This document shows positions 30,388 to 42,118 of a stretch of DNA of 64,000 nucleotides, piece after piece (positions within the stretch are counted from its first letter, which is position 1; each line of letters starts with the position of its first letter). The notes under the pieces were generated by a model. It was not told the origin of the DNA and searched no databases. It saw only the letters and a list, made by a program, of their open reading frames with translations. The stretch comes from Lumbricus terrestris (Eukaryota; Annelida; Clitellata; Crassiclitellata; Lumbricidae). Made by a program: the position numbers and the translations under genes. The DNA lies in the NCBI GenBank assembly GCA_949752735.1, contig OX457037.1, forward strand, positions 63,241,686 to 63,305,685. The letters run 5' to 3'.

Positions 30388-33300
30388 GTTGCCTGAAATG
30401 GACCACATTAAGTCTCCTTAATCGGACCTATAATTTGGGTGTGGTCCATTTAAGGACACCAGTACTTGCAATGTTATTGGGTATACGGTCCATTTAAGGA
30501 CACCGGTACTTGCAATGTTCTGTTGTTTCTTTAACCAATAATTACAATACCCTCTTTTGGCATAAGTTTTATCGAACAAAAGTCGACAGTGTGGCATGAG
30601 ATTTGGCGATGCTTCTGACAAGCATAGAACGAATAATTTCAAAACATGCAATAAATGTCAGTTGTAGGCTTAATAGTTTCATAACAGTTGATCTGAAGCA
30701 ACACACTGCTATTATAGATGAAGATAGGCCTAATGTTCCTCTGTGCGAACTGCGCGCAATTCTTCTTGTATTAGATATACTCAAATAGATTTAACTGAGT
30801 ACTAATTAATGTAAGACTTCATAATCATTTAATCCCAGTATCAGCTAGGGTGTCACGACAACTCGTCTACCGACAACCCGTCTAACGACAAGTCGTCTCC
30901 GGACAATTCGTCTACGACAACTGGTCTACGACAACTGGTCTACGACAACTCGTCTACGACAACTGGTCTACACACAACTCGTACACGGCAAAACGTTCAT
31001 TGGGAATTCTTTAGTCAATGGCTGTTGCCGCTCAAAGAGAAGCTGGATTGATTAAAAGAACTCTTTATAAAGCGAAAATCGACGAATGAAACCCCCGATG
31101 CAAAAAGTAAACCGACGAAATGGACGTATTGATAAAAATAATGCTTATAAAGTTTATGATGGCTTCACTAAATGATCGCTTTGATGAATAAATCCAGTTT
31201 CTGTTTCACCCATATATAAAACCTTCATCTCGCTTCGATTTCAGATAGAAAGAAACCTTCATCCAGCTTCCATTTCTTTAGCGTCCTTAGGTTCTTCTAA
31301 TTAATCCAGCTCCTATTTCCGATCTATAAATGCCTTAATCCAGTTTCCATTTCTTAAGCCTTCGATCATTCATCCAGCTTCTATTTCAGATATATAAAAA
31401 CACTCATACAGCTTCCATTTCTTTAGCGTTCTTCTCATTAATTCAGCTCCTATTTCAGAAATATAAATAACTCATCCAGCTTCCATTTGCTAAGCGTTTT
31501 TAATTCATCCAGCTTCTATTTCAGGTATACAATACCTTCATCCAGCTTCCATTGCTTCAGCGTTCGATCATTCATCCAGCTTCCATTTCTATAGCGTTCT
31601 TCTCATTGATCCAGCTCCTATTTCAGATATACTTCATCCAGCTTCCATTTCTTAAGCGTTTTTAATTCATCCAGCTTCTATTTTTTAAGCGTTCTATTAA
31701 TTAATCCAGCTCCTATTTCAGATCTCTAAATGCCTTAATACAGCTTCCATTTCTTAAGCGCTTGTCGTCAATTCCGCTTCTATTTCAGGTATACAATACC
31801 TTCATCCAGCTTCCATTTCTTTAGCGTTCGATCATTCATCCAGCTTCCATTTCTTTAGCGTTCTTCTCATTAATCCAGCTCCTATTTCAGAAATATAAAT
31901 AACTCATCCAGCTTCCATTTCTTAAGCGTTCGATCATTCATCCAGCTTCCATTTCTATAGCGTTCTTCTCATTAATCCAGCTCCTATTTCAGATCTATAA
32001 GTGCCTTTATCCAGCCTCCATTTCTTATGCGTTCGATCATTCATCCAGCTTCTATTTCAGATATATATTACCTTGTGGCAGCTTCTATTTCTTTAGCGTT
32101 CTTCTCACGAATTCAGCTTCTATTTCTGATATATTATATCTTCACCCAGCTTCCATTTTTAGCGTTTTTTAGAAATGGAAGCTGGATGAATGATCTCACA
32201 GTTAAGAAATGGAATCTGGATTAAAGCACTTATAGATCTGAAATAGGTGCTGGATTAATGAGAAGAACGCTAAAGAAATAGATGCTGGATGAAGGTATTA
32301 TGTTTCTGAAATAGAAGCTGGATGAAAGATCGAACGCTTAAGAAATGGAAGCTGGATTAAGGTACTTATAGAACTGAAATAGGAGCTGGATTATTGAGAA
32401 GAACGCTAAAGAAATGGAAAGTGGACGAAGGTATTATAATATATCTGAAAGAGAAGCTGGATGAATGATCGAACGCTTAAGAAATGGAAGCTGGATGAGT
32501 GTATATTTATATATCTGAAGTAGAAGCAGGATATAGGTATTATATATCTGAAATAGAAGCTGGATGAATGATATCACAATTAAGAAATGGAAGCTGGATT
32601 AAGGCATTTATATATATCACATAGGAGCTGATTTAATGAGAAGAACGCTAAACAATAGAAGCTGGATGATTGAAAATCGCGTAAGAAATGGAAGCTGTAT
32701 TAAGGCATTTAGAGATCTGAAATAGGAGCTGGATTAATTAATAGAACGCTTAAAAAATAGAAGCTGGATGAATTAAAAACGCTTAAGAAATGGAAGCTGG
32801 ATGAAGTATATCTGAAATAGGAGCTGGATCAATGAGAGGAACGCTACAGAAATGGAAGCTGGATGAATGATCAAACGCTTAAGAAATGGAAGCTGGATGA
32901 GTTATTTATATTTCTGAAATAGGAGCTGGATTAATGAGAAGGACGCTATAGAAAAGGAAGCTGGATGAATGATCAAACGCTTAAGAATCGGAAGCTGGAT
33001 GAGTTATTTATATTTCTGAAATAGGAGCTGGATTAATGAGAAGGACGCTAAAGAAATAGAAGCTGGATGAATTAAAAACGCTTAAGAAATGGAAGCTGGA
33101 TGAAGTATATCTGAAATAGGAGCTGGATTAATGAGAAGAACGCTATAGAAATGGAAGCTGGATGAATGATCAAACGCTTAAGAAATGGAAGCTGGATGAA
33201 TTAAAAACGCTTAAGAAATGGAAGCTGGATGAAGTATATCTGAAATAGGAGCTGGATCAATGAGAGGAACGCTACAGAAATGGAAACTGGATGAATGATG

Positions 33301-34690
33301 AAACGCTTAAGAAATGGAAGCTGGATGAGTTATTTATATTTCTGAAATAGGAGCTGGATTAATGAGAAGGACGCTATAGAAAAGGAAGCTGGATGAATGA
33401 TCAAACGCTTAAGAATCGGAAGCTGGATGAGTTATTTATATTTCTGAAATAGGAGCTGGATTAATGAGAAGGACGCTAAAGAAATAGAAGCTGGATGAAT
33501 TAAAAACGCTTAAGAAATGGAAGCTGGATGAAGTATATCTGAAATAGGAGCTGGATTAATGAGAAGAACGCTATAGAAATGGAAGCTGGATGAATGATCA
33601 AACGCTTAAGAAATGGAAGCTGGATTAAGGCATTTATAGATCTAAAATGGGAGCTGGATAAATGAGTAAAACGCTAAAGAAATGGAAACTGGATTAAGGC
33701 ATTTATAGATCGGAAATAGGAGCTGGATTAATTAGAAGAACGCTAAAGAAATGGAAGTTGGATGAAGGTTTCTTTCTATCTGAAATCGAAGCGAGATGAA
33801 GGTTTTATGTATGGGTGAAACAGAAACTGGATTTATTCATCAAAGCGATCATTTAGTGAAGCCATCATAAACTTTATAAGCATTATTTTTATCAATTCGT
33901 CCATTTCGTCGGTTTACTTTTTGCATCGAAGGTTTCATTCGTCGATTTTCGCTTTATAAAGAGTTCTTTTAATCAATCCAGCTTCTCTTTGAGCGGCAAC
34001 AGCCATTGACTAAAGAATTCCCAATGAACGTTTTGCCGTGTACGATTTGTGTGTAGACCAGTTGTCGTAGACGAGTTGTCGTAGACCAGTTGTCGTAGAC
34101 CAGTTGTCGTAGACGAATTGTCCGGAGACGACTTGTCGTTAGACGAGTTGTCGGTAGACGAGTTGTCGTGGAACCATCAGCTAGGCCATATTATTATTTC
34201 ACTATATATAGTCTATATGTATTATGTAGACCTGCACTAGTTATTATGGCAAATTACTCCTAATTGGTCTGCAGGGAGAGGTTATGCCAGTCATATATTA
34301 AGTTGATTTCAGATATACTGCAATAGTGCATTGATATTTTAACTGTATTTTAGACACTAAGTGTTTTAAAACGTTTCCCTTGCTTTTAGGGTAAAATTAC
34401 CTTTTAAAAACGTCTTTAAAATATTGTGTCCTATTCAGGGCAAGTGGTCCAATCAAGGACACCATGCGGTCCATTAAAGGAAACAGGTTGCCTTGATTGG
34501 ACTTTTTAGGGGTAAGCTTACTGATTTGTTTAGTTATTTCTCATAAATCCACGAATATTTTCTGTCTTTTGCTTATTAATGACATAGATGAACAATCAGC
34601 CAAGCATATGGCGTGCTTTCCTTTTGGAAATTCAGTAGCATTTATGCAGAACACCTAAGTTTGCCTTAGGTGGTCCATTTATAGCAACTC
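30388..34690. repeat. Outer shell of GGTCCATTTAAGGACACC motifs around the 3.3 kb foldback
   Basis: GGTCCATTTAAGGACACC or close variants occur at about 30,443 and 30,489 (plus a decayed copy at about 30,398). They recur at about 34,448, 34,470 and 34,672, on either side of the 30,849-34,175 element. This may be an older element whose interior received the foldback. Orientation is ambiguous because the motif is nearly palindromic. Confidence 0.4.
30849..34175. mobile_element. 3.3 kb foldback element, 9-bp target duplication, satellite-filled arms
   Basis: Both ends carry GG(T/A)..CCACGACAAC and then tandem 14-bp GACAACTCGTCTAC units pointing inward in opposite orientations. ATCAGCTAG lies immediately outside each end (30840-30848 and 34176-34184), a perfect 9-bp duplication, which points to a Mutator-like mechanism. 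Each 1.6 kb arm continues through about 230 bp of unique text. It then enters a satellite built from ATCCAGCTTC(C/T)ATTTC and TTAAGCGTT phrases (left arm) or the reverse complement GGAAGCTGGAT (right arm). The arms turn near 32,165. No coding frame is supported, so the element must have been moved in trans. Confidence 0.9.
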
Positions 34691-34782
34691 TCCCCTATTG
34701 AATAGAGAAGTTAAGTGTTTATTATAGTATAATCTACACAGCAATAATTTTGATTTAAGTTTGAACTTCAAATAATTCATGT

Positions 34783-34788
34783 TTTATT
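34783..34788 (-). terminator. Poly(A) signal AATAAA for the GH16-type gene
   Basis: AATAAA on the minus strand, about 83 bp after the stop codon at 34871-34873, is suitably placed for 3' end formation. Confidence 0.5.
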
Positions 34789-34870
34789 CGTAGTCGTTGC
34801 TGTGAGTTAATGATACATCTTGTTATCGTGAATCGTCGCATCATTCGTCTTGTCTTAAGTAGACCGATTA

Positions 34871-35101
34871 TTAGATGCGCTTGTAGACTCGGATGTAGTC
34901 GACCTGCATGGCATTGTTGTCTGCCTCATCGTCCCACGTCCACTTCCAGTGTTCTGTGGCGTTGTAGAACTTCTGCATGGCTGTAATATACGCGTCACTG
35001 TTGTGCCAGGGCTTCTGTAGCGCCGGGTCTCCGCCGCGATTGATGCAACCGTCTGGAATGTAACTCAAACCTCCGATGGCGACGTTCAGAATGAAGTGAA
35101 A
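34871..35101 (-). CDS. Terminal exon of a GH16 beta-1,3-glucan-binding/glucanase-type protein
   Basis: A splice acceptor (CATTCACAG) precedes FHFILNVAIGGLSYIPDG in phase 0. The 76-residue exon continues with KPWHNSDAYITAMQKFY and ends AMQVDYIRVYKRI. That is the final beta-strand region of GH16-family laminarinase-like and beta-glucan recognition proteins, which bind or cleave beta-1,3-glucans in innate immunity or digestion. The catalytic ExDxxE motif would be in an upstream exon, which I cannot find in the window. The rest of the gene may lie beyond a long intron or be lost. The frame is intact. Confidence 0.75.
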   Translation of the reverse strand, partial: FHFILNVAIGGLSYIPDGCINRGGDPALQKPWHNSDAYITAMQKFYNATEHWKWTWDDEADNNAMQVDYIRVYKRI

Positions 35102-35159
35102 CTGTGAATGAGGCAGATGAAAAATCATATACGAACACAGATTTATTGCATGCATTTAT

Positions 35160-35766
35160 TGATTCAAATAACCAAAATCATTAATTAATTACCAGATTTA
35201 TAAGCGCCCCTTCACTAACCTACTCAGAAGCGCTCCGAACCACAGGCGCAACCATCTTATGAGACCCGTGGGACGCTTTCCCTTCCAACTTTCGAATGGG
35301 TTGGGACGGTCCCCAAACATTTTTGCTGCCGACTGTCAATTTCCCCTAACTTTTTGATGCCGACTATCATTAAACTTTCATCATAAAAATCTGATTTTTC
35401 TGGCAACGCAGTTAAATTCGACTCAACTTGGGTGATCATCCATTCATTACTGATTGTAATCATGATGCGCTGCGTCAGTTTTAAATTAAACTAAAATTAT
35501 TATTTTTATTGTTGTTTTAACCGGAACAAATTTGGAAAGACGATAGATTAACATACTGTCATTGCAATGCGGAAATTTAAAAAATATACACAAGAGCGCC
35601 TCCCCATCTCCATACCACACTTTGTTCTGTGATATACATGAAATTGACGTTTTCAAGATCAAAGTTTCCTTCTTGTCAAAAACCGGGACAATTTGGCCCA
35701 TTTAAAAATAAATCAATGTATGATATGAAATAAATTGATCTTTATCGTTTCCATTTTCTCCAAGTA
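35160..35766. other. Intergenic or intronic, nothing recognised
   Basis: No conserved frame or repeat is evident; short open frames here have no domain resemblance. Confidence 0.45.
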
Positions 35767-35965
35767 GGCCTACCATTTTGTCTATACCATTTTGTCCGTA
35801 CCATTTGTCCGTACCATTTTGTTCGTACCATTTGTCCATACCATTTTGTCCTAATACCATTTTATCCGCTACCATTTTGTCCATACCATTTTGTCCGTAC
35901 CATTTTGTCCTAATACCATTCTATCCGCTACCATTTTGTCCATACCATTTTGTCCGAACCATTTT
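35767..35965 (+). repeat. CCATTTTGTCCGTA minisatellite
   Basis: About twelve copies of a 13-18 bp unit of the form TACCATTTTGTCC(G/A)TA, including a doubled block with CTAATACCATT(T/C)TATCCGC. It resembles the terminal arrays of other elements in this window but no inverted partner is visible. Confidence 0.85.
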
Positions 35966-35984
35966 GTCATAGAACCAGAAAACA

Positions 35985-36670
35985 GATAATATCAGGGAAC
36001 ATCGAACATCACAGAAAGCATTAGGGAACAAGTGACACGGTCGAAGGGAACACAAGAAAACAGTGACAATAGGAAGCAAGATCAAGAAATACAGGGGGAA
36101 AAGGAACCTGGGCGAAGGAACACAGGGGAACTGATACGGGACAAAAACACAGGAACAAGGAACATTTGAGAAACAGGGAACAAGAAACAGAGAGCACAAG
36201 TGAGAGAGAACACCACAGAGAACAAGTAACATGGAACGTAGAAAACAAGGAATGCTGGGCATCACAGAGAACATAGAGATTAGAGAACAAGGGATAAGAA
36301 GCACAAGGAAAAAGAAAGCAGGGAACAGAGAAAATGTGAACAATGAACAGAAACATAACGAACCAGAAGACATCTAGGAAACAAAGAACACAGAACATCA
36401 CAGGAAACAATGAACAATAAGCACATGGCACATGAAAACACGCGTGGAACCATAAAGATTTATAGAACATGGAACAGGAACACAACGGAACCGAGGACAT
36501 AAGGGACAGAGAACACAGGAAACGAGGAACTATGGAACATTTTATAGGAGACACAATGAAACGTATTGAACATTGCAGAGAACAGAAGCAGGTAGCAAAT
36601 AGAACATAGGCACAGAACATCAGGGAACTTAGGCACAGAATAGGCACAGAACGTAGCACGTGGAGGGTAA
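35985..36670 (+). repeat. Degenerate purine-rich GGAACA(C/T)A minisatellite
   Basis: About 690 bp of loosely repeated GGGAACA / GAACACAGG phrases. The long minus-strand frames here are compositional artefacts. Confidence 0.7.
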
Positions 36671-36679
36671 ACAAAATAA

Positions 36680-37015
36680 GCCTAACAAGGCTCTCTACAC
36701 TACATTATATTTGGACAACCCTTCTGACCCGACGCAGCGATCTGAAAAAGCTGATGTCCCGCGCTTTTATTTCTAGCACTAGCAGTGCCTTATATATTTA
36801 AAGTTTAAGTTTAATATCAGGAAAAGTTCTGTCAGACGTATGCCTTACAGAAAGATGATAAGCTTAGATAATAAGCTTTCAGACAACCCTCATTAGCATA
36901 TTGGGTGCAGGCTTCAGTTTTATTTATTGACGATATTGTCGCATGCTATGTCCACTCAATATACGTCGACGGTTGTTAAGGAGGTTGGGGATTGTTGAAT
37001 GACTACACTTGCAGA
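36680..37015. other. Intergenic, nothing recognised
   Basis: AT-rich sequence with no supported gene or repeat boundary. Confidence 0.4.
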
Positions 37016-37900
37016 GTTAAGTTGTGCGTCAAAGGATGTTTTCGTTCACGGACGATTCGTCACATGGAGGATTCGTCACGGGACTGTTCGTCAGTTATAT
37101 CGGGATACGCATGCTTATTCCAACGAAAACTTAAAAATTCACAGCAGATTGAGCTTTGAATGTAGCCTATGTAGTAAGAATGATGGACTTTTAAATGCAG
37201 GTAAACAATTATAGGCCTACTGTGCTATCTTCAATCTGCATGCGCATCAGAATTGCGAACTGTACGACAGCGAACCCTTTTGCTCTACGTTTACATTCCC
37301 AATTATGTTTTTTTCCCTTTCAGGCTTTAGTCAGAAAGCTCTTTGACTTCCAGTGTTAACACTTGATCGATTCGCTGCACCAGATTCTGGCGAAACTATA
37401 GTATCCGGGACCGAAGTTACACAATACCTTAGTATAGTATAGTACCGGTATATAGTATCTAATGACGACACTAACCCTAACCCTAACCCTAACCGACCCT
37501 CACGACGTTTAACCTGAACCTAACCGACCCTCACGACGCATAACCAGACCCTAACAGACCCTGACGATTGGAAATTCCCAATGTTATAAACATCGGTCCC
37601 GGATACTATAGTTTCGCCCAGATTCTTTCTAACTCAAAGGAAAAAATCTGAAGTGCGTAGGCCTACTGTAAAAACTCCGATTTCTATTGCCTAATATGAA
37701 AACTTTTAAAGCAGGGCTTCTTGCCCTCACACAACCTTGTAATTCAACGTTCTGGCATTCTCCAAAGAAAAGATTGCTAGAATGCTTTACACCGGTATTA
37801 GGCTATTGACGAACAATCCCGTGACGAATCAACCACGTGACGAATCGTCCGCTTGACGAACAGTCCATGACGAATCGTCCTTTGACGAAACGTCCGCATG
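37016..37900. mobile_element. Inverted-repeat element with GACGATTCGTC terminal arrays
   Basis: The left side (37,016-37,100) has three to four units of the GGACGATTCGTCAC type. The right side (37,805-37,900) has about six units in the opposite orientation (GTGACGAATCGTCC). The arms share GCGTCAAAGGA-type text. The interior includes ordinary AT-rich sequence and a nested 230-bp MITE. Neither coding frame nor certain target duplication was seen. Confidence 0.7.
37389..37618. mobile_element. 230-bp MITE with 8-bp target duplication CAGATTCT, telomere-like interior
   Basis: Terminal repeats GGCGAAACTATAGTATCCGG are inverted at both ends. CAGATTCT lies at 37381-37388 and 37619-37626. The middle holds (CTAACC)n-type repeats and CCGACCCTCACGACG phrases. 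The 8-bp duplication suggests hAT-type mobilisation. Confidence 0.9.
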
Positions 37901-38491
37901 CCGCAGAGGCAAGAGAGATGTGGCGAAAATAGCAGAACTAAATCCATTAATATCAAGAATTGAAACGCTTACAAATAGCTTTATAATATATTTTTCCAGC
38001 TAGACACTAGTTGGAGTAGAATATTTGTTACGTCTTGCGGTAAATCATTTATAGGCCTACTTGTCGGTGTTAACAGACTAAAGGTGCAGAGTAGCCATAG
38101 ACATCATATATTAGTAAATGTAAGATGTCTATGAGAGTAGCCTACAAAGAATATTTTAACGTTCTATTTTTGGTTTGTGGGAATTATGGCTCAACGGTTG
38201 GCAGCAGTCGACATTGCATTCAGTCTATAGGCCTATAGAGGACAGTTAGTTAATATTCACCATTTTATTTCAGTGTAAATGCGTACAGCTTATAGACTGT
38301 TGCAGTTGAGTTGATTTTATAGCACGGAAAACTTATAGACCTACTGCGTTCAAGTAGATTATCGAAATTCCGTTCAGGACGAATAGCATATACAAGGCCT
38401 AGGCTACTTTCAATAGTCAACGAACAATCGGGTCTACGCCAAAAGTGAAATCGAAAGTCCTTTCGATTTTAGGAACTATCTAGATCAGAAA
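37901..38491. other. Probable upstream/5' region of the TRIM-NHL gene
   Basis: No coding feature. It contains several TAGGCCTA octamers (about 38,052 and 38,229). Promoter elements cannot be assigned from sequence alone. Confidence 0.35.
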
Positions 38492-39629
38492 ATGGCTGCG
38501 AAAGATTTAGAGAGCGATGTTATTAAAAGACAAGACCTCGACGATATGACAACATGCTGTATATGCACCGAAGTTTTCAAAGATCCGAAAGCATTGCCGT
38601 GCATTCACACATTCTGCATGAAATGTCTTCAAGAGACGGGACTTAAAAACAATAAAGGACCTGGAGATGAGATGCCTTGTCCAATCTGCAGACGAATGTT
38701 CAAGATTCCAACAGAAGGGTTTCATGGACTCCCTAAGAATTTTTTCATTGAGAACCTGATACAAGTGGCAAATGTTTCAGACAGGTCAGGGTCTTCAAGA
38801 GCTGCTTTGTGTGATGCATGTCTAGACGAAAATAATGAAGACCCCGGTAAAGAAATTCCTGCAGCTGACACATTTTGTGTTGATTGCAACCAGAAGTTTT
38901 GCGAAGAATGCTACAGACTGCATAAGAAACTAAAGGTGACAAAGAAGCAGAAATTGATACAGATAGATGGTGACCAAAATGTGATGACAGATCTGGTACC
39001 AAGTGTTTGTGAATTGCATGAAGAAAACGTTCTGAATGTATATTGTGCTGACTGCAAAACAGTTGTATGCGCCATGTGCTTCATTGACAAGCATAGAAAT
39101 CACGAAGGTTCACATGTTAAGAAATTCGCAGATGGCTTTCGGAAACAGCTCGAAAGCAACAGTGAAGCAATAAATGACTGCAGATCTAAAGCCGAGACCA
39201 TGAAAGCTGAAATGCTAAGCGTGAAGGAAGATATTCAGAAAAGGGTTGAAGACTTAGAATGCCATGTGGAGAAGAGAAAGGATGAACTGAGACAGTTTGC
39301 AGATAGTCATGCCGCTTCTCTTCTACAAAATCTATGTTCGATACGGCAAAGCAGGATGAAAGAAATCCAATTGGCAACGGAAGATATTGACACATATCTA
39401 TCGAGTTTAGTAAATTATAATTGTTATTGTCAGACAATATTGGCAAAAGGATCAGCTAGCGACATCTGCCGTGCATTTGATGACTTATCCTGTAGAGCTC
39501 TGGAGTTGAAAGAACAATGCCAGCCTATGACTGAAAGAGAAATGCAGTCTTTTAATTTCTGCTTCAGAAATTCAGAGCTAGAACAGTTCTTAGAGGAGAG
39601 CTGTGACAATTTGATTGGTGAAATCGAAG
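38492..39629 (+). CDS. TRIM-NHL-type gene, exon 1: RING, B-boxes, start of coiled coil
   Basis: The ATG at 38492 starts MAAKDLESDV. The RING finger is at residues 22-66 (C22, C25, C37, H39, C42, C45, C63, C66), giving predicted E3 ubiquitin-ligase activity. B-box 1 is around 107-145 and B-box 2 around 173-208 (CELHEENVLNVYCADCKTVV). A helical coiled coil follows from about 210 (QLESNSEAINDCRSKAETMK). The exon ends EIE-G with GTAAGC at 39630, phase 1. Reading through the donor site gives a spurious 388-aa product. Exons 2-4 below continue in matching phase to a predicted 890 aa. No filamin domain is seen, unlike TRIM2/3/71. The substrate is unknown. Confidence 0.85.
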
Positions 39630-39969
39630 GTAAGCGAATTAATTTTAAGCACTGTTGATCTACCAAGTAGACATATTATACGCTTCAATCGCTTACATGT
39701 AGCTCTAATTTGGGCATAACTAGTAGGTCTATTTAAGTCACCATGCAGATATGCAACATTTTTGCTTAAAATGTGATGTCCGCATTGGAGATATCATTGG
39801 ATGGCTGAGAATTAAGACAAATGCTTGGGTTGGATTTGCGTGAGAGCGTAGAACTTGTCATTGGCCAGAATGGAATGCAGTAGGCCTAGGTTATGTGCCA
39901 GCGGATCAGCCAAATTTTCTGGCCTCAAAATTACTGCCTATTAAAATACATCTATAAAAATAAAGAGAA

Positions 39970-39972
39970 GAT

Positions 39973-40020
<48 letters not shown>

Positions 40021-41245
40021 ACCGGGATGCATTTCCACAGTTTTTGAGCTTTTCACTCCAAACCTTCACTACTGTGTAGATCTCGGCATGAGACACCCCA
40101 ACGAAAGGTTGGCGATTCTCTACCACCATGGGGCCAGGGTGGGGGAGCGAAACCCCCACATTTTTTAAAACTTTTGTTTAGCAATTCCTCTGAAACTTTG
40201 TACCTAGACAGAGGGTCATCAGAGCCACCCGGTGGAGTGGTTGGCGAATCTCTACCACCATGGGGGCCACGGTGGGGATTGAGAAAGCCCTAATTTTGGC
40301 CATAAATTTCCATTCCCTTGCCATGGTTTCACAGTTAGACAGATTTTTACGCGGACCACCTCGCCTCTACTCAGCCCACAACCTCGGCCCGCAGGGGCCG
40401 GATGGGGCATGGGTGTGGGTGGGGGCGGTGTGGGGGCGGTGTGGAGAAAATTTTTCCGAAAACCGAAATTTCACGGGTGGCGTACCAGTCGAGGTCGGAG
40501 TGTGGTGTGGTGGGTGGGGTCGAATGGGGTGGGGTGAGGGATGGTGGTGGGAGAGGTGGGGAGCGGGGTGGAGTGGGTGGTGGGTTTGGGGTTGGGGAGA
40601 AGGTGGGGAGGGGTGTGGGGTATGGGGATTGGGAGTGGGGGTGGTGGAATTTTTCCGAAAACCCAAATTTCACGAGTGGCGTACCGGTCGAGGTCGGAGT
40701 GTGGTGTGGTGGGTGGTGGGTAGGGTGGGATGGGGTGGGGATGGTGGTGGGAAGAATTTTCCGAATACACAAATTTCACGGGTGGTGTACCTGTGGCGGT
40801 CGGGGTGTAATTTGGTGTGGTCGGGGGTGGGGCGGCTGGGGTGGGTGTGGTGGGGCTGAAAAGGGGTGGTGGGGATTGGAGGGTTAGGTGGGGTGGGGGA
40901 TAGAGTGGGGTGGGTGGGGTGAGGGGGAGTGAGGTGGGGAGGGGTGGGGTGGTTGGGGGGATGGGTGTGGAGGGGTGGGAGTGTGGGGGGTGGGGGTGGG
41001 TGGGGGTGGGTGGGAAGTTGGGGTGAGTGGGGGTTGGGGAGAAAATGGCAGGTTGTTGGGGGTATGGGGGATTGAGGTGGGGGGATTTTTTCGAAACCCA
41101 AATTTCACAAATGGCGTACCGGTGGAGGTCGGAGTGTGGTGGGGTGTTGTGGGGTTGGGGTGTAATGCGGTGGAGTGTGGTGTGGTTGCGGCCGGGAGCG
41201 GGTCGTATCCTAAATTTCCCGGGCAACGCCGGGTACCCCAGCTAG
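39970..41245 (+). mobile_element. Helitron-like non-autonomous element in intron 1
   Basis: The right end has a short hairpin (CCCGG GCAACG CCGGG, 41219-41234) about 8 bp before a terminal CTAG (41242-41245) followed by T, the Helitron 3' signature. The left end starts at a (TCTG)n run near 39,971, as in some Helitron families. The interior has four copies of a motif ATTTCACGGGTGGCGTACC (about 40,468, 40,668, 40,776 and 41,102), separated by extremely G-rich GGTGGGGTGGGG stretches on the plus strand. No Rep/helicase frame exists. The overlapping long frames here come from base composition. Confidence 0.65.
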
Positions 41246-41320
41246 TGTAATCTAAAATGCAATATACATGCAATATAGGCCTACATGTAGTGCAATACAA
41301 GTTATTGTTCGTACTTTCAG

Positions 41321-41836
41321 AAGAAGGCAACCCGAAGCCAAGGAAAAGAAGTAAAGAGAGTCAATTAGAAGAACAAAGTAACAGAATTGACCTCCTGAAT
41401 AAAGAAATTGAAATCAAGAAGACAGAGAATGAGAATTTAAAATTGTCAATTGGGCAGCTCAAAATTAACATAGATGCGGAAATGCAGGTCAATAAGGCTT
41501 TAAGAGATGAGCTAGATAAGAAGAAGGCTAATTATGATTCATGCACAGAAAAACTGGAAACAACTAATAGCTCAATTCTAGCAAACAATGACAAACTAAA
41601 GAACGAACTGGATGCACGGAATATGGCTATCAATTCACTTCAAGACAACATTGACCAACTTAGACTGGAATTAGACAAAGAAAAAATTGCCAAGACCTCA
41701 CTTCAAACCGAAAATGAAAAAATTACGCAGGATCTGGATAAAGAAGAATCGACCCCCAATTCGCTTAATGCCAGTAAGAACAAGCTCGTTGAAGAAGTCA
41801 AGAAACTCGAGGAAGGACTGAAGACGATGAAGACAG
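41321..41836 (+). CDS. TRIM-NHL-type gene, exon 2: long coiled coil
   Basis: The acceptor CTTTCAG ends at 41320 and the donor GTAAG starts at 41837. The exon keeps phase 1 at both sides. The 172 codons encode a heptad-rich, highly charged helix (RSKESQLEEQSNRIDLLNKE, and later LKNELDARNMAINSLQDNID), expected to mediate dimerisation. The exon is followed by a 5.2 kb intron filled with mobile DNA. Confidence 0.8.
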
Positions 41837-41974
41837 GTAAGAAAATGATATCATCTATCCAATCTAATCCAGCACTATATAATTCTATGGTGTCGTCACT
41901 ATTATGCACAAGTCGATGATCGCTTCAAACCGCCTTGAAAGTGATACACAGGTAGTTTATTTGACGCAGGTCGG

Positions 41975-42118
41975 AGTCTCAGAGGGTTCCACGACAACTG
42001 GTCTAACGACAACTCGTCTACCGACAACTCGTTTCCGGACAATTGGTCCAACGACAATATTATAGGTCTACAGACGAATAGTATTGATGAAATAGAAGCT
42101 GGATTTATGAAAATGGTT
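41975..42118 (+). repeat. Half-copy of the 3.3 kb foldback end
   Basis: GGTTCCACGACAACTGGTC is followed by GACAACTCGTCTACC-type units and then GATGAAATAGAAGCTGGATT satellite text, as at the ends and arms of 30,849-34,175. Only one orientation is present, so this is a truncated relative. Confidence 0.75.

Noticed and set aside
36021..36674. 217- and 150-codon minus-strand frames rich in Cys, Phe, Leu and Ser
   Set aside because: They are produced by a degenerate purine-rich minisatellite; no domain and no splice context.
39572..39658. RING/B-box gene ending at 39658 as a single-exon 388-aa protein
   Set aside because: A GTAAGC donor at 39630 in phase with exons 2-4 gives a complete TRIM-NHL architecture; the extra ten codons are intronic.
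38507..39666. Minus-strand frames opposite the TRIM exon
   Set aside because: They are antisense shadows of the RING/B-box coding exon.
40260..41330. Long frames of up to 251 codons on both strands rich in Gly/Trp/Val or Pro/Thr/His
   Set aside because: Base composition of the G-rich Helitron-like interior keeps all frames open; no domain.
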